A DNA stretch of 64,000 bases, taken from the NCBI RefSeq assembly GCF_005222915.1, contig NZ_STFX01000028.1, forward strand, positions 62,001-126,000, read 5' to 3'. This DNA is from Rhizobium sp. FKL33. GTDB taxonomy: Bacteria; Pseudomonadota; Alphaproteobacteria; Rhizobiales; Rhizobiaceae. The notes under the pieces are model-generated. The model did no database searches, had not been told where the DNA came from, and worked only from the letters and a program-made list of their open reading frames with translations. Below, piece after piece: positions 19,320 through 27,793 of the stretch. A program made the position numbers and the translations under genes. The first letter of the stretch is position 1, and every line of letters begins with the position of its first letter.

Positions 19320-20690
19320 ATGACCGTTGCTGACACGGGTGATTTGCCAGCCAGCCAGAGCGAATTACATCGATTGGCTTTCACCGACGCCCTGACTGGG
19401 CTCGGAAACAAGTATAGACTTAAAGAAAAGCTGCGCCAATTGATCATGGAGCGGGCCTCCGACCCTGCGCCCTTCACGGTCGGGATCGCCAATCTCGACG
19501 GCTTCAAGCCGATCAACGATCTGTTCGGCCCTTCCGCCGGCGACCAGATTCTCTGCCAGGTGGCTCATCGCCTCAAGGCCTGCATTCCCGACGGCGCGAT
19601 CGTGGTGCGCTATGAGGGAGACGAATTCGCGCTTCTGCTTCCGCTCGTCTTCGAACGCCGCAGCGCCGAAAAGATGGGCTCGATGCTCAAGGAGGTGCTG
19701 TCCGCGCCTTATGATCTCGGCGAACGCAATGTCCGGTTGTCGGCTTCCTTCGGTTTCGCCATCCATCCCTTTGCCGGCGCCGAATTCGACGATCTGCTGA
19801 AAAGCGCGGAGACTGCGCTTTACCGGTCCAAGCGGCGCGGACGCGGCCAGATTACCGTCTACTCGACCGAAATGGCCGAGCAGATGAAGCGCGCCACGCA
19901 GATCGAGCAGGCGCTCCGAAACGCGATCATCGCCGATGAAGTCGATGTGCATTTTCAACCCATCGTCTCGCTGAAGGATGATTCCGTGCTCGGCTTCGAA
20001 GCCTTGGCGCGCTGGCAGGACAAGGATCTCGGCTTTGTCTCGCCCGCGGTGTTCGTTCCGCTCGCGGAGGAACGCGGCTTCATCGACGCGCTGTCGGAAA
20101 CCCTGTTGCGCAAGGCGGCCGAGGCGGCGCTTTCCTGGCCCAAGGAACTGTTCCTGTCCTTCAACCTGTCCTCCGCCCAGCTTCTCGATCCTGCGACAGC
20201 TTTCAATATTCTCGCGGTTATCAACCGCACGGGTCTCGATCTTCGGCGGCTGGAGCTCGAAATCACCGAGACGGCCGTGATGTCCGACCCCGAGACGGCG
20301 GACAAGATCATCTCCGAACTGCGCGCCGCAGGCGTGCGGATCTCGCTCGACGATTTCGGCACCGGGCAATCGAGCCTCAGCCGTCTCTGCGATTTCCGGT
20401 TCGACAAGGTGAAGATCGATCGCGCCTTCGTCTCGCGCATGCTGACGGATTCCGCCTCCGAACATATCGTCAAGGCGATCGTGACCATGTGCCATGGCCT
20501 GGAATTGATCGTCGTCGCCGAAGGCATCGAGGATTTCGCGGAAGCGCTGAAACTGAAGGGGCTCGGCTGCGATATGGGCCAGGGCTATTTCTACGGCAAA
20601 CCCGCGCCAGCCCGCGCCACGCTGGACTATATCAGCCAGCGCTACGAAAGCGAGGACGGCGGCGAACGTAGACGCGTCAGCGGGGAATAG
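19320..20690 (+). CDS. GGDEF-EAL protein (cyclic di-GMP turnover)
   Basis: This 456-residue cytoplasmic protein has GGDEF (about 15-175) and EAL (about 195-440) domains, with no sensory domain and no membrane segment. The cyclase signature is EGDEF (RYEGDEF), so the first glycine is changed; activity is uncertain. The EAL half looks intact: FEALARW, ELEITETAV, DDFGTGQSS, KVKIDRAF and VVAEGIED carry the metal and catalytic residues, so c-di-GMP phosphodiesterase activity is likely. With no input domain of its own, it may be controlled by the PAS/receiver protein just upstream. Its end overlaps the end of the convergent LysR gene by 14 bp. Confidence 0.92.
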   Translation: MTVADTGDLPASQSELHRLAFTDALTGLGNKYRLKEKLRQLIMERASDPAPFTVGIANLDGFKPINDLFGPSAGDQILCQVAHRLKACIPDGAIVVRYEGDEFALLLPLVFERRSAEKMGSMLKEVLSAPYDLGERNVRLSASFGFAIHPFAGAEFDDLLKSAETALYRSKRRGRGQITVYSTEMAEQMKRATQIEQALRNAIIADEVDVHFQPIVSLKDDSVLGFEALARWQDKDLGFVSPAVFVPLAEERGFIDALSETLLRKAAEAALSWPKELFLSFNLSSAQLLDPATAFNILAVINRTGLDLRRLELEITETAVMSDPETADKIISELRAAGVRISLDDFGTGQSSLSRLCDFRFDKVKIDRAFVSRMLTDSASEHIVKAIVTMCHGLELIVVAEGIEDFAEALKLKGLGCDMGQGYFYGKPAPARATLDYISQRYESEDGGERRRVSGE

Positions 20691-21594
20691 GTCCGCCGCT
20701 GCCAAGCAGCCAATCACGGACGCGGCGCGCTGAAGCGCCGAGCTCTATGCCTCGCGGCCAGACGACATAAAAAGCTTTCCCCGTCTCCAGAACGTGATCG
20801 CCGACCGGAACCAGGGCGCCGGAGCGGATCTGGGGGGCGATGAGATGGCTCCATCCGAGCGCGATCCCCTCTCCCGCCAACACCGCCTGGATAACCAGCA
20901 CATAGTCATTGATGATCAGCGGACGGTAGGGTTTGGCGTAGTCAATGCCGGCGCTCCGGAACCATTCCCGCCAGTCGCAGGCCTCGCGCACCGGCTCTTC
21001 GAGATGGATGAGCCGCAGACTGGGCATGTCGGCAAGCGCCGGCGGCCCGCCGAGAGACTCGATGTATGCGGGACTCGCCACCGCATTCACCACTTCCGGC
21101 GCGAGCACGGCTGCGTGATAGGACGGCCATTGCGAGGGCTCGCCTCCGCGGATGCCGAGTGGGATGCCCTCCTCTTCCAGATCGAGATCCCGCACCGACG
21201 TCTGGATGCGCAGATCGATATCCGGAAGTTCGTCGCGCAGCCGGGTGATGCGCGGCAGCATCCACATCGAGGCGAAAGCCGTGGAGGCGGCAAGCGTGAC
21301 ATTGGCTTCGCGACCCTTGGCGCGCAACTGCTCGGCGGACTTTTGGATGCGGGCGAGACCCGCCGAGACATCGGCGTGAAATCGGGCGCCGGTCTCGCTC
21401 AGGCTCACGGCCCGGTGGCTGCGATGGAAGAGGGCGACGCCCAGATGCGTTTCGAGCGTTCTCACGGCATAGGACACGGCCGCCTGGGTCATGCCCAGTT
21501 CCTCGGCGGCGCGGGTAAAATTCTCATGGCGTCCCGCCGCCTCGAAAACGACGAGCGCGGAGGCGGACGGCAAGAGGCGTTTCAGATTTTGCAT
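20677..21594 (-). CDS. LysR-type transcriptional regulator (GcvA-like)
   Basis: This 305-residue regulator has an N-terminal winged helix-turn-helix (FEAAGRHENFTRAAEELGMTQ, then VSYAVRTLETHLGVALFHR) and a substrate-binding domain of GcvA type from about residue 95. It is divergently placed from the MttB-family methyltransferase, with a 91-bp intergenic region. The classic LysR arrangement makes that gene its likely target. The effector is unknown, though a methylated amine or betaine related to the MttB substrate is a reasonable guess. Confidence 0.92.
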   Translation of the reverse strand: MQNLKRLLPSASALVVFEAAGRHENFTRAAEELGMTQAAVSYAVRTLETHLGVALFHRSHRAVSLSETGARFHADVSAGLARIQKSAEQLRAKGREANVTLAASTAFASMWMLPRITRLRDELPDIDLRIQTSVRDLDLEEEGIPLGIRGGEPSQWPSYHAAVLAPEVVNAVASPAYIESLGGPPALADMPSLRLIHLEEPVREACDWREWFRSAGIDYAKPYRPLIINDYVLVIQAVLAGEGIALGWSHLIAPQIRSGALVPVGDHVLETGKAFYVVWPRGIELGASARRVRDWLLGSGGPIPR

Positions 21595-21685
21595 AAGGAG
21601 ATTTTATAGCAAGCCCCCAAATTTTGGAAGAATACAAATGCGCTCGTGGGGCATAGGCTAGCGCCCACCATAAGGGAACAGACGC

Positions 21686-23236
21686 ATGAGCCAGACCGAC
21701 GCCGTCCTCGATCAGGAACCGAAAACCAGGCGTGAGCGCGGCAAGCGCCGCGACCCGGCCGCACGCCCGCTCGGCGTACCCTATATCGTCAGGAACATTC
21801 CCACCTATGACATTCTCAGCGAGGAATCGCTGTTGCGGATCGAAGCGACGGGCGAGCGAATTCTGGCCGAGATTGGCATCGAATTCCGCGACGACCAGGA
21901 AGCGCTGGACCTCTGGCGGAAGGCGGGCGCTAAGATCGACGGCCTCCGCGTCACATTCGACCCCGGCATGCTGCTGGAGATCGTCTCTACCGCGCCGGCC
22001 ACATTCACGCAGCATGCCCGCAATCCGGCCCGCAATGTCGAAATAGGCGGCCGCAATGTGGTGTTTTCTCCGGCCTATGGCTCGCCCTTCGTGATGGATC
22101 TCGATCGCGGCCGGCGCTACGGCACGATCGAGGATTTTCGCAACTTCATCAAACTGGCTTATTCCAGCCCCTGGCTCCACCACTCGGGCGGCACGATCTG
22201 CGAACCGGTCGATCTGCCGGTCAATAAACGCCATCTCGACATGGTCTATAGCCATCTCAAATATTCGGACCGCGCCTTCATGGGCTCGGTGACGGCGGAA
22301 TCACGCGCCGAAGAATCCATAGACATGGCGCGGATCGTGTTTGGCCGCGATTTCGTCGACGCGAATTGCGTGATCCTGGGCAATGTCAACGTCAACTCGC
22401 CGCTCGTCTGGGACGGCACCATGACGAAAGCGCTCCGCGCCTATGCCCGCGCCAATCAGGCCGCCGTCATCGTTCCCTTCATTCTCGGCGGCGCGATGGG
22501 TCCGGTCACCAATGCAGGCGCGATCGCGCAAGCCTGGGCGGAGACGCTGGCCGGCTGCGCCCTCACCCAACTCGAACGGCCCGGCGCGCCGGTGATCTTC
22601 GGCAATTTCCTGTCGTCGATGTCGCTGCGCTCGGGTTCGCCCACCTTCGGCACGCCGGAGCCGGCGATCGGCTCCATGGTGGTGGGACAGCTCGCACGCC
22701 GGCTGAAGCTGCCGTTGCGCTGCGCCGGCAATTTCTCCAACTCGAAGCTTCCGGACGCGCAGGCGATGCAAGAAGGCGTGATGTCGATGATGTCGGCCGT
22801 CCATTGCGGCGCCAATTTCATTCTGCATTCGGCGGGCTTCCTCGATGGGCTCTTGTCGATGTCCTACGAAAAATTCGTCATGGACATGGACTTCTGCGGC
22901 GCGCTGCATTCCTACCTCAAGGGGGTGGAGGTCGACGACAACGCCTTGGCGATGGACGCCTTTCAGGAAGTCGGTCCCGGCAGTCATTTTCTCGGCAGCG
23001 GCCATACGCTGCGCAACTACCAGACAGCCTTCTGGGACACCGAGGTCTCCGACAACGAGCCTTTCGAGAAGTGGTCGGAAGAAGGCGGCTCGACCGACAT
23101 GGCGACCCGCGCCAACAAGCGCTGGAAGCGCATGCTCGATGAATACCAGGCGCCGCCACTCGACGAGGCGGTCGACGAGGAATTGCTCGATTTCATGGCG
23201 CGCAAGAAGGCCGATACGGCTGACGCCTGGCATTGA
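21686..23236 (+). CDS. Trimethylamine methyltransferase family protein (non-pyrrolysine MttB homologue)
   Basis: This 516-residue protein belongs to the MttB/COG5598 superfamily: YIVRNIPTYDILSEESLLRIEATGERILAEIG near the start, SPAYGSPFVMDLDRG, FGNFLSSMSLRSGSPTFGTPEP and CGANFILHSAGFLDG. True archaeal MttB reads through an amber codon as pyrrolysine; here the frame is uninterrupted, so it is of the non-Pyl class. Members of that class demethylate glycine betaine or related quaternary amines, passing the methyl group to a corrinoid protein. No corrinoid protein gene is seen within the window. It is divergent from a LysR gene and followed by an aminotransferase, which suggests regulated methylamine or betaine use. 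Confidence 0.88.
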   Translation: MSQTDAVLDQEPKTRRERGKRRDPAARPLGVPYIVRNIPTYDILSEESLLRIEATGERILAEIGIEFRDDQEALDLWRKAGAKIDGLRVTFDPGMLLEIVSTAPATFTQHARNPARNVEIGGRNVVFSPAYGSPFVMDLDRGRRYGTIEDFRNFIKLAYSSPWLHHSGGTICEPVDLPVNKRHLDMVYSHLKYSDRAFMGSVTAESRAEESIDMARIVFGRDFVDANCVILGNVNVNSPLVWDGTMTKALRAYARANQAAVIVPFILGGAMGPVTNAGAIAQAWAETLAGCALTQLERPGAPVIFGNFLSSMSLRSGSPTFGTPEPAIGSMVVGQLARRLKLPLRCAGNFSNSKLPDAQAMQEGVMSMMSAVHCGANFILHSAGFLDGLLSMSYEKFVMDMDFCGALHSYLKGVEVDDNALAMDAFQEVGPGSHFLGSGHTLRNYQTAFWDTEVSDNEPFEKWSEEGGSTDMATRANKRWKRMLDEYQAPPLDEAVDEELLDFMARKKADTADAWH

Positions 23237-23246
23237 GGATCAGACA

Positions 23247-23277
23247 GTCGGCGAAGACCAACAAAGTCTTTGCCGAC
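23247..23277 (+). terminator. Strong hairpin after the MttB-family gene
   Basis: A 12-bp inverted repeat (23247-23258 and 23266-23277, with one G-U pair) encloses the 7-nt loop CAACAAA, starting 10 bases after the stop. There is no U-run after it, so it could be a weak terminator or an mRNA 3' stabiliser. Confidence 0.5.
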
Positions 23278-23368
23278 CGGTCACTGACGTTGAAGCTCCA
23301 TTCAACAATTCTCATGAGATCTACCGGACAAATCGGGCTATGAGGTCTCACCCAATGGAGCCGACCTC

Positions 23369-24535
23369 ATGTCCTTGCTTGAAAGTCTTTCGCCGCAATC
23401 ACTCGCCGCCCCGGAAAGCGGCATCGTCGAAATCGTCAATTACGCCCGCACGCGGGACAATCTGATTCCGCTCTGGGTGGGGGAAGGCGACAACCCGACG
23501 CCGCAATTCATCGCGGATGCGGCGATTGCGTCGCTGAATGCCGGCCAGACTTTCTACACCTATCAGCGCGGCATTCCCGAATTGCGCCAGGCGCTGTCGA
23601 ATTACTACGCCCGGCACTTCAACAAGCGGCTGCCGCCGGAGCATTTCTATGTGGTCGGCTCGGGCATGCAGGCCATCAAGCTTTCCATCGAAGCGGTCGT
23701 GAAGCCGGGGGACGAGGCGATCTATCTGTCGCCGGCCTGGCCCAATTTCGCCGCCTCCCTCGAAATCTCCGGCGGCAAGGCAGTTCCGGCCGTGCTCGAT
23801 TTCGTGGATGGAGCCTGGAGCCTCGATATCGCCAAGGTCGAGAAGGCGGTCACCGCCAAGACGCGGGCGTTGTTCATCAACACGCCGTCGAACCCCTGCG
23901 GCTGGACGGCGACGCGCGCCGATCTCGAAGCCCTGCTCTCGCTCGCCCGCGCCCATGATCTCTGGATCATCGCCGACGAGATCTATGCGCTCTACTCCTT
24001 CTCCGCCGCGCGGGCGCCGTCCTTTCTCGACGTGATGACGGACGGCGACAAGATCCTGTTCGTCAATTCCTTCTCAAAGAACTGGTCGATGACCGGCTGG
24101 CGGATAGGCTGGATCGTTGCGCCGCCAGAAACAGGACAGGTGTTCGAAAACCTGGTGCAGTATGCGACGTCGGGCGTCGCCGAGTTCATCCAACGCGGCG
24201 CCGTCGTCGCGCTCGATCAAGGCGACCACGTCATGCGGGCGAATTTCGAAAAGGCGAAGGCCTCGCGGGATATTCTCTGCGACGCGCTGATCGCCACCAA
24301 CCGCGTGGCGACGCTGAAGCCCGACGGCGCGCTCTACACTTTCCTGAAGATCGACGGCGTGACGGATTCCCGCAAGGCGGCTTTCGACATCGTCGACAAA
24401 GCAGGCGTGGGCCTGGCTCCCGGAACAGCCTTCGGCCCCGGCGGAGAGAGTTTCATGCGCGCCTGCTTCCTGAGAGATCCTGCGATCGTGTCGCAGGCGG
24501 CAGACAGGCTTTCCGCCTATATACGCAACCTATGA
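23369..24535 (+). CDS. Pyridoxal-phosphate-dependent aminotransferase (class I/II)
   Basis: This 388-residue fold-type I aminotransferase has the PLP Schiff-base lysine at Lys237 in SFSKNWSMTGWR. It also has NTPSNPCGW, the conserved aspartate in IADEIY and the late FMRACF arginine for the substrate carboxylate. It resembles aspartate/aromatic aminotransferases; the substrate is not predictable. It lies 132 bp after the MttB-family gene on the same strand with a hairpin between, so a shared transcript is possible but not certain. Confidence 0.9.
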   Translation: MSLLESLSPQSLAAPESGIVEIVNYARTRDNLIPLWVGEGDNPTPQFIADAAIASLNAGQTFYTYQRGIPELRQALSNYYARHFNKRLPPEHFYVVGSGMQAIKLSIEAVVKPGDEAIYLSPAWPNFAASLEISGGKAVPAVLDFVDGAWSLDIAKVEKAVTAKTRALFINTPSNPCGWTATRADLEALLSLARAHDLWIIADEIYALYSFSAARAPSFLDVMTDGDKILFVNSFSKNWSMTGWRIGWIVAPPETGQVFENLVQYATSGVAEFIQRGAVVALDQGDHVMRANFEKAKASRDILCDALIATNRVATLKPDGALYTFLKIDGVTDSRKAAFDIVDKAGVGLAPGTAFGPGGESFMRACFLRDPAIVSQAADRLSAYIRNL

Positions 24536-24643
24536 CGTCACGCCGGCCAAACTTCGATCGCGGAGCGGCCTGAGACATATTCTCTCTTGTGTTCCGCGCC
24601 CCATTTTGCGATTTGGGGCGCGATCATTTTTCTGGAGAATGAA

Positions 24644-25492
24644 ATGGCGGAGCGCATCGAGTCCCTACGAGACATCGTCTCGCATTACGACGTGATCCTT
24701 TGCGATGTCTGGGGCGTTCTGCACAATGGCGTAAGCCCCTTCCCGGAAGCGCCTCTAGCACTGAAAGCCATCCGCGACGCCGGCGCGACGGTGGTGCTGA
24801 TCACCAATTCTCCTCGCCCGGGCAAGGACGTCGTTTCCCAGCTCGACGCGATCGGCGTCGCCCGCGACGCCTATGACCGGATCGTCAGCTCCGGCGACGT
24901 CACCCGCAAGCTTATCTCCGAAGGCCCCAGGAACATCGCGTTCATCGGCGCCGACCGCGACACGCCCCTTCTCGAAGGACTGGGCGTCAATATCGTGACC
25001 GACGAGGAGGGCGAAATTGTCGTCTGTAGCGGTTTCAAGGATGACGAAACCGAGACGCCGGAAATGTATCGCGACAGGCTGGCGGCCCTTGCTGCGCGCG
25101 GCCTGACGATGATCTGCGCCAATCCCGACCTCGTGGTCGAGCGCGGCCACAGGCTCATTCCTTGCGCCGGCGCGCTTGCAGCGCTGTATGCCGAACTCGG
25201 CGGCGCAACCAGCATCGCCGGAAAGCCGTATGCGCCGATCTATGCCGCCTCGCTCGCCGCGGCGGAAGACGCGCGTGGCCCAATTGATCGCGCCCGCGTG
25301 CTTGCCATCGGGGACGGCATGCCGACCGACGTCAAGGGGGCGATCAGCCAAGGGCTTGATCTTCTCTATATTTCCGCCGGTATCCATGCCCGCGACTACA
25401 TGACCGGCAGTGTGACCGATGTCGACCGGATGAACGCCTTCCTCGCCGCCCACCAGGCCGAACCGCGCTGGTGGATGCCGCGCCTCGCCTGA
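24644..25492 (+). CDS. HAD superfamily class IIA hydrolase (TIGR01459-like)
   Basis: This 282-residue protein is similar to NagD-like HAD IIA phosphatases. Motif I reads ILCDVWGVLHNG, so the nucleophile Asp is present but the usual second aspartate (DxD) is Trp; this is typical of the alphaproteobacterial TIGR01459 group. Motif II is ITNSPR and motif III IGDGMPTDVKGA. Substrate is unknown. ATG at 24644 has GGAG upstream and starts the conserved region; the frame extends 19 codons further without a ribosome site. It lies 16 bp ahead of ribF on the same strand, a frequent pairing in this order. Confidence 0.88.
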   Translation: MAERIESLRDIVSHYDVILCDVWGVLHNGVSPFPEAPLALKAIRDAGATVVLITNSPRPGKDVVSQLDAIGVARDAYDRIVSSGDVTRKLISEGPRNIAFIGADRDTPLLEGLGVNIVTDEEGEIVVCSGFKDDETETPEMYRDRLAALAARGLTMICANPDLVVERGHRLIPCAGALAALYAELGGATSIAGKPYAPIYAASLAAAEDARGPIDRARVLAIGDGMPTDVKGAISQGLDLLYISAGIHARDYMTGSVTDVDRMNAFLAAHQAEPRWWMPRLA

Positions 25493-25508
25493 GAGGGATA
25501 CGCCGCGC

Positions 25509-26489
25509 ATGACCGTGTTTCACCGAAACGAAAATCGCGGCGATCTGCCTCAGTCGCTCGAAGGCGGCGTGTTGGCGATCGGCAATTTCGACGGGGTGCA
25601 TCGCGGCCACCAGGCGGTGTTGTCCCGGGCGCTGGACATCGCCAAAGCGGTCGGCGCGCCGACGCTCGCATTAACCTTTGAGCCGCATCCACGCACGGTG
25701 TTCAATCCAGACAAGCCTGTCTTCCGGCTGACGCCTGCGCCTCTCAAGGCTCGGCTTCTGGAATCCATGGGCTTCAACGCCGTGCTCGAATATCCCTTCG
25801 ACCGCGCTTTTTCCGGTCGGTCTGCGGAAGAATTCATTCAATCGATCCTGAAAGACTGGATCGGCGTGCGGCACGTAGTGACCGGCTTCGATTTTCACTT
25901 CGGCAGGGGGCGGGAGGGCGGGCCGGCCTTTCTGCTTGAAGCCGGCGGCCGCCATGGCTTCGGCGTTACGCTTGTCGACGCCTTTCGTGACGAGAATGCG
26001 GAAGTCGTCTCCTCGAGCCGCGTTCGCACGCTGATCGGCGAAGGCGATGTGTCGCAAGCGGCTGGTCTTCTCGGTTATCGCTACACGGTCGAAGCGCCTG
26101 TTATCCATGGCAAGAAACTCGGCCGCACCATCGGCTTTCCGACCGCCAATATGGCGCTGCCGCCGGAATGCGGCCTTCGCCCCGGCGTTTACGCCGTGCG
26201 TTTCCGCAAGCAGGACGGCGCCATCCATGACGGCGTCGCAAGCTTCGGCTACCGCCCGACCGTGACGGATAACGGCGCGGCGCTGCTCGAAACCATGCTG
26301 TTCGACTTTTCAGGCGATCTCTACGGCCAGAACTGTTCGGTGTCCTTCTTCGGCTTCCTGCGGCCGGAGGAGAAATATGATGGGCTCGACCCTTTGATCG
26401 CCCAGATGAATCGCGACGTCGAGGAGGCGCGCGCGCTGCTGTCGCGCGTGACCCCGCTCGGGGAACTCGACCGCGTGGCGGCGTTCTGA
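25509..26489 (+). CDS. ribF: Bifunctional riboflavin kinase / FAD synthetase
   Basis: This 326-residue RibF makes FMN and FAD from riboflavin. The FAD synthetase half has the nucleotidyltransferase motif IGNFDGVHRGHQ (about 21-32) and the region GFDFHFGRGREGG. The kinase half has GKKLGRTIGFPTANM (about 200-214), GVYAVRF and the conserved ETMLFDFSGDLYG. Length is normal. It starts 16 bp after the HAD gene and probably shares its transcript. Confidence 0.96.
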   Translation: MTVFHRNENRGDLPQSLEGGVLAIGNFDGVHRGHQAVLSRALDIAKAVGAPTLALTFEPHPRTVFNPDKPVFRLTPAPLKARLLESMGFNAVLEYPFDRAFSGRSAEEFIQSILKDWIGVRHVVTGFDFHFGRGREGGPAFLLEAGGRHGFGVTLVDAFRDENAEVVSSSRVRTLIGEGDVSQAAGLLGYRYTVEAPVIHGKKLGRTIGFPTANMALPPECGLRPGVYAVRFRKQDGAIHDGVASFGYRPTVTDNGAALLETMLFDFSGDLYGQNCSVSFFGFLRPEEKYDGLDPLIAQMNRDVEEARALLSRVTPLGELDRVAAF

Positions 26490-26608
26490 GCTTTCGGCAT
26501 TCCGTCAAGGCTGATGCAAGCCAGCGCCGAAAAGCCTAAGCTTCGCTCAAGATAGACGCCTTACCAACAGCGTCATGGACAGCCGCCACGGCCAAAAGCC
26601 GCGCGTGG

Positions 26609-26629
26609 GACGCGAACCGCCTTCGCGTC
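26609..26629 (+). terminator. Hairpin in the ribF to glycosyltransferase gap
   Basis: GACGCGAA (26609-26616) and TTCGCGTC (26622-26629) form a perfect 8-bp stem with the loop CCGCC, 120 bp after ribF and 43 bp before the next start. No U-run follows directly, so it may be a terminator or part of the leader of the next gene. Confidence 0.4.
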
Positions 26630-26672
26630 TCTCCAAGGCTGGTCTGTCCTACTTCTTTTTCTGGAGCAGGTT

Positions 26673-27788
26673 TTGGCCACACTTTCCCTGATCATTCCGG
26701 TGGAAACGCGCGACGAATGTCCGGCCGAACTGCTGACTTCGCTCGCCGAGAACAAGGGAGCCGATCTCGAAATCCTGCTCGCCGCGCCTGATCGGGAGAC
26801 GGCGGCGGCGCTTGATCTTGAGGCGCTGGCCGCGCAGGATTCGCGGGCGCGCCTGTTCATTCCCGCGGCTCGACCGACCTCTTCGCTGGCGCTTTGGAGC
26901 GCCGCCGTCGAAGCCTCCACCGGCGCCTGGATTTCGCTGGTCAAGCCGCGCGACGGCTTCGAGCCCGAGGCCGGGCGGATTGCCGATGCGGTGAAGGCCA
27001 AGATCGGCAAGGTCGACGCACTGGCCTGGAACGCCATACCCATCAGCGCCGACGCCGACCCCGCGCGGGACGAATCGGTCGGTCTCCCCACCGGCTTCGA
27101 CCCGTTCCCCTACGAGAAAACCAATCTCCTCAAGGCGTTCTTTCTCTGGGAGGGCAGCCTTGCGACGCCAAAGGCGCCCTTCGGCCTCTATCACGGCATT
27201 CTGTCGCGGGAGCTCGCGCTCAACATCGCCGGCACTATTCGCACAGCCGGACGCGATCATGACCTGCCGCAATGGGAATGGGCGGCGCGGGTGATGTTGA
27301 TCGGCGAGAACTTCGTCTTCTGCCCGCGCCCTCTGTCGATCGTCGACCAGCGTCCTTATGCGACGCCGGCGCGATTTGTCCGGCGCGCCGACTTCCCGTT
27401 TCATGCCGGCCTCGGCGTCACCGGCGGCATCATTGAAATCCAGGCTGCGCTGTTCACCGAAATGGGGGCCGCCTGGAGCGGCGCGCCCGAACATGTGATC
27501 CGCGCGATCCTGATCGACTGCATCGGCGAGACCGACCCCGCCCGTTTCGACGCCAAATGCGCCGGCTATCGGCAGGCTCTGGCGCTTTGGGAGGGCGGAC
27601 GGCACGCCCATCTCTTCCAGCCGAAATTCACCGGCCCTCGCCCGCTCGAACGCCGCCGCGGCCTGCATGGCACGACTCTGATGGTCGACCGCCACATCGG
27701 CGGTGCACGCAACGCCATCGAATTTTACCGGGTGATCCGCAACTTCCTGGCGCCGATCGGCCTGATGTGCGGCGGCGTGGCCGTCTGA
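26673..27788 (+). CDS. Glycosyltransferase-like protein, unknown specificity
   Basis: This 371-residue soluble protein opens with the GT-A-like strand ATLSLIIPVETRDECPAELLTSL and a second strand DLEILLAAPD, as in GT2 family proteins. I do not find a clear DxD metal motif or the ED/QxxRW catalytic region, so the glycosyltransferase call is from fold-like N-terminal pattern only. The start appears to be TTG at 26673, preceded by GGAGCAGG; no ATG in frame is close. It converges on a GT4/radical SAM pair with 5 bp between stops. Confidence 0.6.
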   Translation: MATLSLIIPVETRDECPAELLTSLAENKGADLEILLAAPDRETAAALDLEALAAQDSRARLFIPAARPTSSLALWSAAVEASTGAWISLVKPRDGFEPEAGRIADAVKAKIGKVDALAWNAIPISADADPARDESVGLPTGFDPFPYEKTNLLKAFFLWEGSLATPKAPFGLYHGILSRELALNIAGTIRTAGRDHDLPQWEWAARVMLIGENFVFCPRPLSIVDQRPYATPARFVRRADFPFHAGLGVTGGIIEIQAALFTEMGAAWSGAPEHVIRAILIDCIGETDPARFDAKCAGYRQALALWEGGRHAHLFQPKFTGPRPLERRRGLHGTTLMVDRHIGGARNAIEFYRVIRNFLAPIGLMCGGVAV

Positions 27789-27793
27789 GGCGT

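Noticed and set aside
21686-23236. Pyrrolysine (amber) codon in the MttB homologue
   Set aside because: The frame is continuous for 516 codons with no internal TAG.
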